The notes beneath the pieces are model-generated. The model was given only the letters and a program-made list of their open reading frames with translations, did no database searches and was not told the origin of the DNA. Of a stretch of 10,621 nt of DNA, positions 1 to 7,104 are shown one piece after another. The position numbers were made by a program, and so were the translations under genes. Positions within the stretch are counted from its first letter, which is position 1. Every line of letters starts with the position of its first letter. Origin of the DNA: Saprospirales bacterium (GTDB lineage Bacteria; Bacteroidota; Bacteroidia; Chitinophagales; Saprospiraceae); assembly GCA_003448025.1 (NCBI GenBank), contig DLXL01000016.1:1-10621 (forward strand), given 5' to 3'.

Positions 1-22
1 TTTTTTGTGTAGATACCGCAGC

Positions 23-177
23 GATTTTTTTGGGGTGGCTCTTGTTCGTTTTACACCATAATTGAATGATCCACAAAGTCACAGAGGACACAAAAAACAT
101 AATATTTTGTGTCCTCCGTGACTTTGTGGTTCAATCAACTTTGGTATAAAACGAACATGAGCCACCCCAAATAAATC
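23..177. repeat. 155-bp near-perfect inverted repeat (MITE-like palindromic element)
   Basis: Bases 29-95 are complementary to 105-171 at 60 of 67 positions, around a 9-nt loop (96-104). The pairing extends outward to 23/177 with one more mismatch, giving 65 of 73. Both outer ends contain GGGGTGGCTC / GAGCCACCCC, and the inner part contains CACAAAGTCACAGAGGACAC and its complement. No ORF lies inside and I see no clear target-site duplication. The element sits just beyond the stop codon of the minus-strand secreted-protein gene, so it could act as a transcript 3'-end structure, but there is no classical T-run after the stem in that direction. The mismatches are scattered along the arms, which fits an old, diverging palindromic insertion better than a simple terminator. 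The inverted repeat is directly visible; its identity as a mobile element is inferred. Confidence 0.85.
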
Positions 178-216
178 TGGAATGACTCATGTTTATGAAT
201 TGGTTAATCTGCTCAG

Positions 217-2229
217 TTATCTCAGCAACGTCACGTCGCCTTTTTCTATCTTTTCCTGGCCATCCACCAGCCTAACCCGCATACGGTAAACATATACATC
301 CGATGGCGCCGGATTGCCATTGATGGTGCCATTCCAGGTGTTGGAGCCTTCTACCAGAGAGTCAAATATCTTTTCTCCCCAGCGCGACCATACTTCCATT
401 TGTAGCAGGGTATGGCCCAACAGGACAGGTCCAAAGGTGTCGTTAGCGCCATCCCCATTTGGAGTGAAGGCGTTCGGCCGGTCAAAACGAGGCTCCTTAA
501 CAACTACAGTAAGGGAGTCAGTGAAAATACATCCATAGTTGTCAACCACCAGAAAATAGGTAGTAGTTTCTTCCGGTGAAAGCGCCTGTACAGGGCCCAC
601 CAGTGTATCTCCATTCATATCTATCCAGAAAATGCTCAAGGAATCTGTAGGGCTTGCGCTTATGTTTAAGGTGATAGTTTCACCCTGGAGGATGGAAGTA
701 TCCTGTGGGAATGTAGCATCCACGTCCAAGGGCGTTTCTACTGTAAAGGAAACACTATCCTTGCAGCCATTGGCATCTTCCACGAGTAAGTAAAAAGTGC
801 CGGATGTGTCGAAGAACTGTCCGGTATTATTGCTCCAGGTGAAATTTATCGGTTCAAGACCATTTTCTATGAAAATAGTTAGTTCGGCCGACGTGGGCGG
901 ATTGCCCGGACAACCCGGCTTAACACTCACATCTGCTTCCATGGTGCAGCAGAATTCAACCAGCACAAAAGCGGTATCGAGCCCTACACAACCTGCATCG
1001 GTAACGACAGTCAGGAAAATGCTTTTGGGGCCGGTTGTGGTATATTGAACGGTATGTGGCCCAGTACCTCCAATGGTATCCGGTTGTGCTCCTGCGCCGA
1101 AATCCCAATGCCAGCTAACGATTTCTCCTTCCGAAGTAAAAGAAGAGTCGGTTACGGTCAGCTCTTCACCCAGACAGATTTTTTTGTCGGGTTCATCGGT
1201 AGAGAAGTTGGCCGTTGCTGCTCCTTTGAACAGCGCATCGCCGCCCCATTCCAGTGTGAATCCATTGCCAACTGAGGTGAAGTTATTGATCACGAGGGCG
1301 TATGTTCTACCTGCTACCAGGTTCAGGAATCGCAGGAAGTTATCCTGCCCGGGGGCACAACCTGCCGGCTGGTTAAGGTCGGTAGCAATGGAGTTCAAAC
1401 CTGTTGGGCCCATGCAAGGGCTGCTGGCGTCAAAATCGCCGGCGGCCATACAACGTTCTGAAATTTTACCGGTACAATCGCCTGGTCCGTTTGGCAGCCT
1501 ATAGAGGATAAAATCAATATCGTCGTCCGGCGCGTTTGGCGTAATGGTAAATTCCAGTTTGCCGTTATTAGCAGCCGTGAATACATACCAGGCTGAGCGG
1601 GTTTCAATGTTTGTAAAGCCTGTCAGGCAAGGTGCTCCCTCCATTTCCAGATTGTCTATCCCTGCATTGAACACAGATTCCACCTCAATAGGGTCTTTGC
1701 TGCACACAAACGTTGCCGTCGGACAGTCGCCTGCTACTACATTGATGACCTCTTTGTTTTCCACGCAGAGTTCAAATACACCTGGCAGCACACCGTCTAC
1801 CCGAATAAAGTACTGTTGCCCCACCACTAAATCGGCGGCAAACAAGGGTAGGTTATTGGAAAAATTTTGGTCGAACGCGCAGGCCAGTTCGGTCAGATTG
1901 TTACAGTCTCCGCTGTAAAGGGCAATCTGAATTCCGACCATGGTGCCAAAAGGATTGGAGGGCGTTTGCCCGCGTACAATGACGGCTACATCCGGCGCAA
2001 CAGCAGTGAATGTATACCATACATCTGTACTAACACTGGAAAAGCAACTTGGAAAGGGTTGCGGACTCTGACTGGCAAAAGAGTTGTCTTCCCCGGGCTG
2101 ATCGGTGCAAAAATCTGTGGGGTCACTGATTACAGTAGCACCGCTACATTCATCATTAGCTTGTGCATAGGAGGCTGCAGAGCAGACCATAAAACCCAAA
2201 AAAGCAAGTAATTGGTAAAGTCGAGTCAT
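217..2229 (-). CDS. Secreted PKD-domain protein with type B T9SS C-terminal sorting domain
   Basis: A 670-residue exported protein. The chosen start (cat at 2227-2229) puts a signal peptide at residues 1-23, ending SAASYAQ just before ANDECSG. An in-frame ATG at 2307 would place 26 polar residues before it. Two Cys-rich modules follow (about 24-165 and 166-335); the first opens with the NDECSGA pattern common in secreted Bacteroidota proteins. A PKD domain (about 338-427, core VSWHWDFG) is followed by a SprB-like repeat (about 428-498) and an Ig-like stretch (500-580). The C-terminus (about 585-670) starts PNAFTPNGDGANDTFGP and contains VWSRWGEKIF and TWNGTINGNP. This is the gliding motility-associated (CHU_C, type B) domain, which in this family directs secretion through the type IX system and surface attachment. 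No enzymatic domain is visible, so an adhesive or structural surface role is inferred. It stands alone, divergent from the lysE-like gene. Confidence 0.93.
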   Translation of the reverse strand: MTRLYQLLAFLGFMVCSAASYAQANDECSGATVISDPTDFCTDQPGEDNSFASQSPQPFPSCFSSVSTDVWYTFTAVAPDVAVIVRGQTPSNPFGTMVGIQIALYSGDCNNLTELACAFDQNFSNNLPLFAADLVVGQQYFIRVDGVLPGVFELCVENKEVINVVAGDCPTATFVCSKDPIEVESVFNAGIDNLEMEGAPCLTGFTNIETRSAWYVFTAANNGKLEFTITPNAPDDDIDFILYRLPNGPGDCTGKISERCMAAGDFDASSPCMGPTGLNSIATDLNQPAGCAPGQDNFLRFLNLVAGRTYALVINNFTSVGNGFTLEWGGDALFKGAATANFSTDEPDKKICLGEELTVTDSSFTSEGEIVSWHWDFGAGAQPDTIGGTGPHTVQYTTTGPKSIFLTVVTDAGCVGLDTAFVLVEFCCTMEADVSVKPGCPGNPPTSAELTIFIENGLEPINFTWSNNTGQFFDTSGTFYLLVEDANGCKDSVSFTVETPLDVDATFPQDTSILQGETITLNISASPTDSLSIFWIDMNGDTLVGPVQALSPEETTTYFLVVDNYGCIFTDSLTVVVKEPRFDRPNAFTPNGDGANDTFGPVLLGHTLLQMEVWSRWGEKIFDSLVEGSNTWNGTINGNPAPSDVYVYRMRVRLVDGQEKIEKGDVTLLR

Positions 2230-2328
2230 TTGTATGGATATTTGTCTTTGCGAAAAGTACGGCAAATGTGGGAAAAGTTTGTGTTTGGTTGTTTCCTTTA
2301 TTGTCATTCCGGAATCAAAAAAATCTAA

Positions 2329-2940
2329 ATGCTCATTTTAGCAGCAGGTTTCATGCTAAGTTTAATGGGTTCATTGCCCCCTGGACTCATCAGTCTGACG
2401 GTTTCTCAAACCTCTATACAACGGGGATTGGCTGCTGCGTGGGCAGTGGCAGCCGGAGCTGCTTTCGCAGAATTTTTCCAGGCCTGGATCGCTGTAGTAT
2501 TTACCGATTGGTTTTTGAGTCACCCGGTAGCCGAGCGTGGTTTCCAATGGGCTGCTTTGCCGGTTTTTCTGGTTTTAGGGATCCACCTGTTGTTCTTTGC
2601 CAAATCGCCAACTTTAAAAAAAACGGTGGTATTGCCTTCTTTAAGCAACCAGTTTAGAAAGGGGATACTCATTAGTGTATTCAATTTACTGGCTATACCG
2701 TATTGGTTTGTTTATTGCGGATGGTTGCGTATGGAGGGGTATTGGAAAGATGGCACAGGTTATACATTGATTTTTTCAATAGGGGTTTCGCTGGGTACTT
2801 TTGCTGCCCTCGGGCTGTATGCCTGGCTTGGACAAGCCATTCTGAAACGCTCTTCTTCTGTAGCGAAATATGCAAATCGTGTCATAGGTTTGTTGTTTTT
2901 GGGATTGGGCCTAAAGGTGTTGTGGAGTATAGTTCATTAA
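2329..2940 (+). CDS. LysE/RhtB-family transporter
   Basis: A 203-residue, highly hydrophobic protein with about six predicted membrane segments, the usual size and topology of LysE/RhtB amino-acid exporters. The first helix carries the family's N-terminal signature GSLPPG (residues 14-19), followed by a second glycine/alanine-rich helix. A loop around residues 88-105 is basic (KSPTLKK) and precedes the second half, and the last helix (about 183-200, VIGLLFLGLGLKVLW) is typical of the family. The family exports amino acids or related small molecules through the inner membrane; the substrate cannot be read from sequence. The stop is 17 bp before batB on the same strand, so co-transcription with batB-batC is likely, although a functional link is not obvious. 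No Shine-Dalgarno sequence is apparent, as is usual in Bacteroidota. Confidence 0.87.
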   Translation: MLILAAGFMLSLMGSLPPGLISLTVSQTSIQRGLAAAWAVAAGAAFAEFFQAWIAVVFTDWFLSHPVAERGFQWAALPVFLVLGIHLLFFAKSPTLKKTVVLPSLSNQFRKGILISVFNLLAIPYWFVYCGWLRMEGYWKDGTGYTLIFSIGVSLGTFAALGLYAWLGQAILKRSSSVAKYANRVIGLLFLGLGLKVLWSIVH

Positions 2941-2957
2941 TTGTCTAAATTTACCCT

Positions 2958-3950
2958 ATGTTTCAGTTTCAACACCCTGAATATCTCTGGTTTTTGCTTT
3001 TTTCACCGGGGGTGCTGGTTTTGGCAGGTTTTTATTTTCGCTGGCGGAAAAGTGCTCTGTCTAGATTGGGGCAAACGGAAAGGCTGATATTGCCTTGGTC
3101 GCCCCGCCGATTTTGGATGAAAGCGGTACTGATGAGTCTGGCATTCGGGCTTTTGTCTGTGGCTTGGGCTAATCCACAATGGGGAGCCAAAAAACAACGA
3201 AGTATTCAGGAGGCTGCAGATGTTTTTATCGCGCTGGATATTTCCCAAAGCATGCTCTGCAGGGATGTGTCGCCCAGTCGGCTTGAGTTGGCGCGTATTT
3301 TCACCCAAAAACTGGTGCAAAAGCTACATGGAGAACGGATTGGAGTAGTGTTTTTTGCCGGTAATGCCTTTTTAGGTGTTCCAATGTCTACAGATTATAC
3401 GTTTGTGCTGCAAAGTTTGCAAAGCGCTCACCCCGACATGCTCACGGAACAAGGTACCGCCATTGCATCAGCCCTGGAATTAGCTGAAAAATCATTTGGC
3501 GAAGAGACTGGAGGCGGAAAAGCGGTAATATTGATTACAGATGGCGAAAGCCATGATGAAGAGGCTGTAGAAATGGCCCGGAAGTTAAGCGATAAAGGCA
3601 TACTGGTAAGCGCTGTGGGCGCCGGAACAAATGATGGTGGTCCTATACCTTTGGGCGATTGGGAAGGAGGACAATACAAGCGGGATGAAAACGGAGAGAT
3701 CGTGCGAACCAGGTTGGAAGAAGGATTGCTTCGTAAAATTGCTGATGCCGGGAGGGGGAATGTTTATAACATTCAACAGGGTGATCGGGCGGTTCAGGCC
3801 GTGGCCAATGCGATGGGTTCGTTGGAAAAAAGAGCCATCGAAGTGCGATCCCTGGATGAACTGGCATCATGGTATCAATGGTGGTTGTTACCTGCTATCC
3901 TATTGCTCGGTCTTGAACCATTTATTTCCAATTGGAGAAAAAAACAATGA
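2958..3950 (+). CDS. batB: BatB-like von Willebrand factor A membrane protein
   Basis: A 330-residue protein with the BatB layout: two N-terminal membrane segments (about 10-27 and 54-71), a VWA domain (about 88-285) and a C-terminal membrane helix (about 306-322). The metal-ion-dependent adhesion site is complete: D94-I-S96-Q-S98, T167 in EQGTAI, and D195 in ITDGESHD. NPQWGAKK before the domain and RDVSPSRLELA after the first motif are typical of BatB rather than BatA. In the Bat (Bacteroides aerotolerance) family these proteins are thought to form inner-membrane complexes with BatC-type TPR proteins and to help with oxidative or envelope stress; the exact function is unsettled. The gene overlaps batC at ATGA, implying translational coupling. 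Unlike the usual moxR-DUF58-batA-batB-batC-batD cluster, its upstream neighbour is a LysE-like gene. Confidence 0.92.
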   Translation: MFQFQHPEYLWFLLFSPGVLVLAGFYFRWRKSALSRLGQTERLILPWSPRRFWMKAVLMSLAFGLLSVAWANPQWGAKKQRSIQEAADVFIALDISQSMLCRDVSPSRLELARIFTQKLVQKLHGERIGVVFFAGNAFLGVPMSTDYTFVLQSLQSAHPDMLTEQGTAIASALELAEKSFGEETGGGKAVILITDGESHDEEAVEMARKLSDKGILVSAVGAGTNDGGPIPLGDWEGGQYKRDENGEIVRTRLEEGLLRKIADAGRGNVYNIQQGDRAVQAVANAMGSLEKRAIEVRSLDELASWYQWWLLPAILLLGLEPFISNWRKKQ

Positions 3951-4702
3951 TGTTGAAAGTACAGGCTTTTTATTTATTGCTGGCGCTTGGTGCAGTACAA
4001 AGTGCTGCAGCCCAGGAAACACATGGGTTCCTCCGAAAAGGTGATCGCGCCTATGACCGCGACCAATACAAAGAAGCGGAACAACAATACCGAAATGCTG
4101 CTGACCGGGATGTAAGGAGCCCTAAAGCCGTGTATAATTTAGGCAATACGCTGTATCAGCAGGGCAAATTTGAAGAAGCAGGCCAACGATACCATCAATC
4201 AGCAGCCCGTGGAGAAACCCTTACCAGGTCAGAAAAGGCTGATACCTGGCATAATCAGGGTAATGCCTTGTTGAAACAGCGCAAATATCAGGATGCGGTG
4301 AAAGCTTATGAGCAAAGTTTGAGGTATAGGCCTGCCGATCAGGAAACCAAAATGAATCTCCAGATGGCTAAAAAGAAGTTGCAGGAAGAACAAAAGCAAC
4401 AACAGGAGCAGCAGCAAAAGAATCAGCAGCAACAAGAGAATCAAAATCAACAGCAAAATCCCTCACAACAGCCTAACCAGCCACAACAAAAAGATAAAAA
4501 CCAACGCCAAAATCCGGAACATCAGGAAAATCAGCAAGGACCTCCACAGCCGCAACAGCCGGCGCAACAACAACAAATGAAAAAAGAAGAGGCCAAACGT
4601 TTGCTGGAAACAGCGATAGGTAATGAAGATCGCAAAAATGCGAGGAAATATCGCGCAGCAGAGCAATCAAAACCGGAAAAGCGATCAAAAAAGGACTGGT
4701 AA
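3947..4702 (+). CDS. batC: BatC-like TPR protein with Gln-rich linker
   Basis: A 251-residue exported protein. I start it at the ATG at 3947, which overlaps the batB stop as ATGA and has GGAG at 3934-3937 about 9 nt upstream, one of the few Shine-Dalgarno-like sites here. The next codon is also ATG, so 3950 is possible; a TTG at 3932 is less likely. A signal peptide (about 1-23, ending AAAQ) leads into roughly three TPR units (26-57, 60-91, 99-132; e.g. AVYNLGNTLYQQGKFEEA and WHNQGNALLKQRKYQDA). A Gln/Asn-rich low-complexity linker spans about 147-210. The basic tail ends KKDW, the ending I associate with Bacteroidota BatC. TPRs mediate protein-protein contacts, presumably with the BatB VWA domain on the periplasmic side. 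batD does not follow; a hairpin and a convergent gene do. Confidence 0.88.
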   Translation: MMLKVQAFYLLLALGAVQSAAAQETHGFLRKGDRAYDRDQYKEAEQQYRNAADRDVRSPKAVYNLGNTLYQQGKFEEAGQRYHQSAARGETLTRSEKADTWHNQGNALLKQRKYQDAVKAYEQSLRYRPADQETKMNLQMAKKKLQEEQKQQQEQQQKNQQQQENQNQQQNPSQQPNQPQQKDKNQRQNPEHQENQQGPPQPQQPAQQQQMKKEEAKRLLETAIGNEDRKNARKYRAAEQSKPEKRSKKDW

Positions 4703-4706
4703 ATAT

Positions 4707-4732
4707 TAGATAGTAATGCTGTATACTATCTA
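4707..4732. terminator. Possible bidirectional terminator hairpin between batC and the DUF2520 gene
   Basis: TAGATAGTA at 4707-4715 pairs perfectly with TACTATCTA at 4724-4732 (9-bp stem, 8-nt loop). It lies 4 bp after the batC stop and covers the stop codon of the convergent minus-strand gene. The stem is AT-rich and the T-run after it is short (ttt at 4733-4735), so it is a weak candidate. Its position between two converging genes supports a terminator role. Confidence 0.45.
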
Positions 4733-5500
4733 TTTCAATGACGGATTAATATTCTCCGACATGATCCTGTAAATATCCTGCCAATCAGGGTTGTTTTGTA
4801 AAAGTGCCAGATGGCGTTTAACCGTATCAAGATCACCGCGCATGGCCGGACCTGTTTGCATGCGCTCCGGCGAGTCTTGCAGTGCTTTGGCAAGGGTTTC
4901 TTCCATTAACGGATGCAGTAACTCAAAAGGCAAATCCTTTTCATCCAGGATTTTTTCTGCGATCGCAAAACAACGATTAGCAAAATTATTGGCAAAAACA
5001 GCGGCAACGTGCAATAAAGCCCGTTGTTCATCATCCACCTGATACACCAGGTTGCCTATGATTTTGGCTATTTTTTTTAATTCAAATAGGTCTTCCTGTT
5101 TAGCAGCATCTACACAAAAAGGGATTTTTGACCAAACCGGCGTGTGTTCTAAGGAAAAAGACTGAAGCGGGTAAAAAACGCCATAGCGACTGAAATGTCT
5201 GGCAAGAATGGCGCCGGCAGTACCTCCGGAAGTATGTGTTACGAGCGCTTCTTGTGCATAGGGAGCAAAGGATTCCGCTACTTCCGCAATAGCATCATCT
5301 TTAACAGCCAGAATCACCCAGTCTGCATCCGGTAGGATTTCAGCTGGGGAATCAGACCATTGGGCCTGCAAAACTTCCGCCAGAGCCTCGGCATGTTCGG
5401 CTGTTCTGCTGATCACTTGCGATACCGGCAGACCTTTACTTTTCAGGCGTTTACCCAAATGCCAGGCAATTCGACCGGCGCCTACAATGACAATTTTCAT
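4730..5500 (-). CDS. Rossmann-fold/DUF2520 oxidoreductase-like protein
   Basis: A 256-residue protein, the usual length for this family. The N-terminus begins at once with a dinucleotide-binding glycine motif, VIVGAGRIAWHLG (residues 4-16), followed by VILAVKDDAI (62-71) at the end of the Rossmann core. Family-typical motifs follow: THTSGGT (88-94), YGVFYPLQSFS (106-116), and in the helical C-terminal DUF2520 domain HVAAVFANNFANR (164-176) and GPAMRGDLDTVKRH (217-230). The fold resembles pyrroline-5-carboxylate reductase and 6-phosphogluconate dehydrogenase relatives, so an NAD(P)-dependent reduction is plausible, but to my knowledge the substrate is unknown. It lies 50 bp downstream of hemE on the same strand and is probably co-transcribed with it; this does not establish a role in heme synthesis. 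Confidence 0.88.
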   Translation of the reverse strand: MKIVIVGAGRIAWHLGKRLKSKGLPVSQVISRTAEHAEALAEVLQAQWSDSPAEILPDADWVILAVKDDAIAEVAESFAPYAQEALVTHTSGGTAGAILARHFSRYGVFYPLQSFSLEHTPVWSKIPFCVDAAKQEDLFELKKIAKIIGNLVYQVDDEQRALLHVAAVFANNFANRCFAIAEKILDEKDLPFELLHPLMEETLAKALQDSPERMQTGPAMRGDLDTVKRHLALLQNNPDWQDIYRIMSENINPSLK

Positions 5501-5546
5501 GGGAGATTGGTGTAAAAGAATCTGGCAAAATTAATGCAATTGCCCA

Positions 5547-5574
5547 CATCTCATACCTCATATCTCATACCTCT
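5547..5574. repeat. Heptanucleotide tandem repeat at the hemE stop codon
   Basis: Four consecutive 7-bp units read on the plus strand as CATCTCA, TACCTCA, TATCTCA and TACCTCT, consensus TAYCTCA. The repeat encodes the last HemE codons in changing frames, and the hemE stop (5551-5553) falls inside the last unit on the coding strand. Four imperfect units are too few to call an expanded array, but the 7-bp period is clear by eye. Confidence 0.7.
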
Positions 5575-6591
5575 AATCGTTTCCACAAACACCCTTACGC
5601 CATCGAGTGGCGTATCAGGATAAACACCGTGGCCAAGGTTGACAATGTGCCGGCCCTGAAAAGCCTGTACCATTTTGATGGTTTCCTGCCGGATGGTGTC
5701 TGCATTGCCGTATAAGGTGCAGGGGTCCAGGTTGCCTTGAAGGACTTTCTGATCACCCAGCTTTTGCCGGGCGAATTGAGGGCTGGTACTCCAGTCTAAT
5801 CCAATAATTTGGCAGGAGGTTTGGCCCAATTCCTCCAATGCGAACCAGGCGCCTTTGGCAAAAATGGTTTTGGGCACTTCCGGCAAAGCATCGCAAATTT
5901 GCTTCAGGTAGGGTATGGCAAATGTCTGATAATGCGCCGGGGCTAATTCACCTGCCCAGGAATCAAATAGCTGGATCAGATCAGCGCCTGCAGCAACTTG
6001 TTGCTTCAGGTAAGCGATGGTGGTGTCGGTAATTTTTTGCAGTAAGGCATGGGCTTGAGAAGGCTCAGCATACAGCATTTTACGTGCTTTGGAAAAAGTT
6101 TTGCTTCCGCCGCCTTCTACCATGTAGGCCAGTATGGTCCAGGGCGCACCGGCAAAGCCTATGAGTGGTACGCGGCCATGCAACTCCTTTTTGGTTATCC
6201 GAAGTGCCTGGTAAACATATTCCAGCGATGCAGCAGCTTCTGCACCTGAGCGAAGTTGTGCAATATCCTGATGATTTTCAATGGTTTTAGGAAAGCGGGG
6301 CCCTTTGGCCTCGATCATTTCATAATCAAGCCCCATTGCTTCCGGTATGACCAGAATATCTGAAAAGATGATAGCCGCGTCCACATGAAGTTCATCAACG
6401 GGCTGAATGGTTGCTTCAGCAGCAGCTTCGGGTGTCTTTACGAAGGCTTTGAAATCAGGAAATTTTTGTCGTAAAGCTCTATACTGGGGTAAGATGCGTC
6501 CAGCCTGTCGCATGAGCCAAACAGGTGGTCGGTCCGTTTTTTCTCCGTTGGCGGCTCTGAGGAAAAGGTGGGTCGCAGATGAGTCTGACAT
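5551..6591 (-). CDS. hemE: Uroporphyrinogen decarboxylase
   Basis: A 346-residue, full-length enzyme that removes the four acetate carboxyl groups of uroporphyrinogen III to give coproporphyrinogen III in cytoplasmic heme synthesis. The first signature RPPVWLMRQAGR (21-32) supplies the substrate-binding arginines R28 and R32. IIFSDILVIPEAMG (74-87) carries the catalytic aspartate D78. The second signature GFAGAPWTILAYMVEGGGS (145-163) includes Y156, equivalent to human Tyr164. NLGHGVYPDTP (318-328) carries H321, equivalent to human His339. All active-site residues I know are present, so it should be active. The start is the first reasonable ATG after a possible promoter at 6619-6626. The other heme genes are not nearby. 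The C-terminal codons lie in a heptanucleotide repeat. Confidence 0.98.
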   Translation of the reverse strand: MSDSSATHLFLRAANGEKTDRPPVWLMRQAGRILPQYRALRQKFPDFKAFVKTPEAAAEATIQPVDELHVDAAIIFSDILVIPEAMGLDYEMIEAKGPRFPKTIENHQDIAQLRSGAEAAASLEYVYQALRITKKELHGRVPLIGFAGAPWTILAYMVEGGGSKTFSKARKMLYAEPSQAHALLQKITDTTIAYLKQQVAAGADLIQLFDSWAGELAPAHYQTFAIPYLKQICDALPEVPKTIFAKGAWFALEELGQTSCQIIGLDWSTSPQFARQKLGDQKVLQGNLDPCTLYGNADTIRQETIKMVQAFQGRHIVNLGHGVYPDTPLDGVRVFVETIRGMRYEV

Positions 6592-6618
6592 GTCTTGATA
6601 TTTCAGCTAAATGAGGTG

Positions 6619-6626
6619 CAAAAATA
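6619..6626 (-). promoter_or_regulatory. Possible hemE promoter -7 box
   Basis: On the minus strand this reads TATTTTTG, matching the Bacteroidota -7 consensus TAnnTTTG. It lies 27 bp upstream of the hemE ATG, which would give a short leader of roughly 20 nt. No TTG/TTTG -33 box is visible at the expected 19-21 bp upstream, so the call rests on the -7 box and position alone. Confidence 0.4.
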
Positions 6627-6700
6627 GGGTAGTGGAGGCGGCCCGGAGAATTCTTACATGGTTTGTGACCGGAAAGTGACGAGGAAAGGTGGTTGATAAC

Positions 6701-6708
6701 TATATTTG
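6701..6708 (+). promoter_or_regulatory. Possible promoter -7 box of the DUF721 gene
   Basis: TATATTTG matches the Bacteroidota -7 consensus TAnnTTTG exactly and ends only 7 bp before the ATG at 6716. Transcription starting the usual few bases after the box would begin at or within a few bases of the start codon. No -33 TTTG is seen at standard spacing; the nearest TTTG (6662-6665) is too far upstream. Confidence 0.45.
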
Positions 6709-6715
6709 CAGAGCC

Positions 6716-7006
6716 ATGCGACAAAAGAACGACTTCACCCTTGCCGAAGCCATGCGGGCTATGATCCAGGAATATCGCCTGGGCACACAATTGAATGAGG
6801 TGCGTATTCAAGGCTTATGGGCCAAATTGATGGGCAAAACGATCTCCACTTATACCTCGCAGATTACGGTCAGAAAGGGCGTTTTATATCTCACCATTTT
6901 GTCGGGTCCTCTGAAACATGAATTGTCTTACGCCAAAGACAAAATCCGCGATCTGATCAACGAGGAACTTGGAGAATCATACATTCAGGATGTAGTGATA
7001 CGCTAA
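6716..7006 (+). CDS. DUF721 (DciA-like) protein
   Basis: A 96-residue single-domain protein of the DUF721 family. The start at 6716 is chosen because the only upstream in-frame start (GTG at 6689) would add nine poorly conserved residues and begin upstream of a promoter-like box. Visible family features are an N-terminal helix (TLAEAMRAMIQEYRLG, about 8-23), a conserved Trp in IQGLWAKLMGKTI (W34), the beta-rich core TSQITVRKGVLYLTILSGPLKHEL, and a closing helix (KDKIRDLINEELGESYIQDVVIR region). DUF721 includes DciA, which helps load the replicative helicase in bacteria lacking DnaC. Short stand-alone DUF721 proteins like this are common in Bacteroidota, but their role there is less clear, so a replication role is inferred from the family. 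It is divergent from hemE and 98 bp upstream of the photolyase. Confidence 0.85.
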   Translation: MRQKNDFTLAEAMRAMIQEYRLGTQLNEVRIQGLWAKLMGKTISTYTSQITVRKGVLYLTILSGPLKHELSYAKDKIRDLINEELGESYIQDVVIR

Positions 7007-7061
7007 TGGTGCACCCATTTTGGAACTAAGTTGGTTCATCTTTAGGCTACTTTTACAAACT

Positions 7062-7082
7062 AAAACAACGCTCTGTTGTTTT
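7062..7082 (+). terminator. Hairpin between the DUF721 and photolyase genes
   Basis: AAAACAAC (7062-7069) and GTTGTTTT (7075-7082) form a perfect 8-bp stem with a 5-nt loop, 56 bp after the DUF721 stop and 22 bp before the photolyase ATG. The 3' arm is U-rich, as in A-tract/T-tract terminators, but no further T-run follows. It could end the DUF721 transcript or lie in the photolyase leader. The rest of this 98-bp gap shows nothing clear. Confidence 0.4.
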
Positions 7083-7104
7083 GCTGCGGATTTAGGCCAT
7101 CCAT

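Noticed and set aside
23..177. CRISPR or tandem-repeat array suggested by the repeated CACAAAGTCAC/GTGACTTTGTG words.
   Set aside because: The two copies are inverted, not direct, and there is no regular repeat-spacer pattern and no cas gene in the window.
1073..1504. Plus-strand open frame of 143 residues inside the T9SS gene.
   Set aside because: It is fully antisense to well-recognised coding sequence and its translation has no recognisable domain or coherent composition.
2230..2307. N-terminal extension of the T9SS protein starting at the ATG at 2307.
   Set aside because: It places 26 polar, basic residues ahead of an otherwise normal signal peptide. The start at 2229 gives a clean signal sequence ending SAASYAQ.
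2306..2315. Perfect 10-bp palindrome ATTCCGGAAT in the divergent gap before the lysE-like gene, as an operator.
   Set aside because: Palindromes this short are expected several times by chance in 10 kb, and there is no second copy or clear promoter beside it.
4229..4456. Minus-strand frame encoding long runs of leucine that looks like a membrane protein.
   Set aside because: It is the antisense of the CAA/CAG/AAG-rich linker of batC; glutamine and lysine codons read backwards as leucine and phenylalanine.
4463..4688. Further hydrophobic minus-strand frames antisense to the batC tail.
   Set aside because: Same cause as the poly-leucine frame: they lie wholly within batC, with no start context or neighbouring support.
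7048..7055. TACTTTTA as a -7 box for the photolyase gene.
   Set aside because: It misses the final G of TAnnTTTG and no TTG -33 element lies at the usual spacing, so the promoter remains unassigned.
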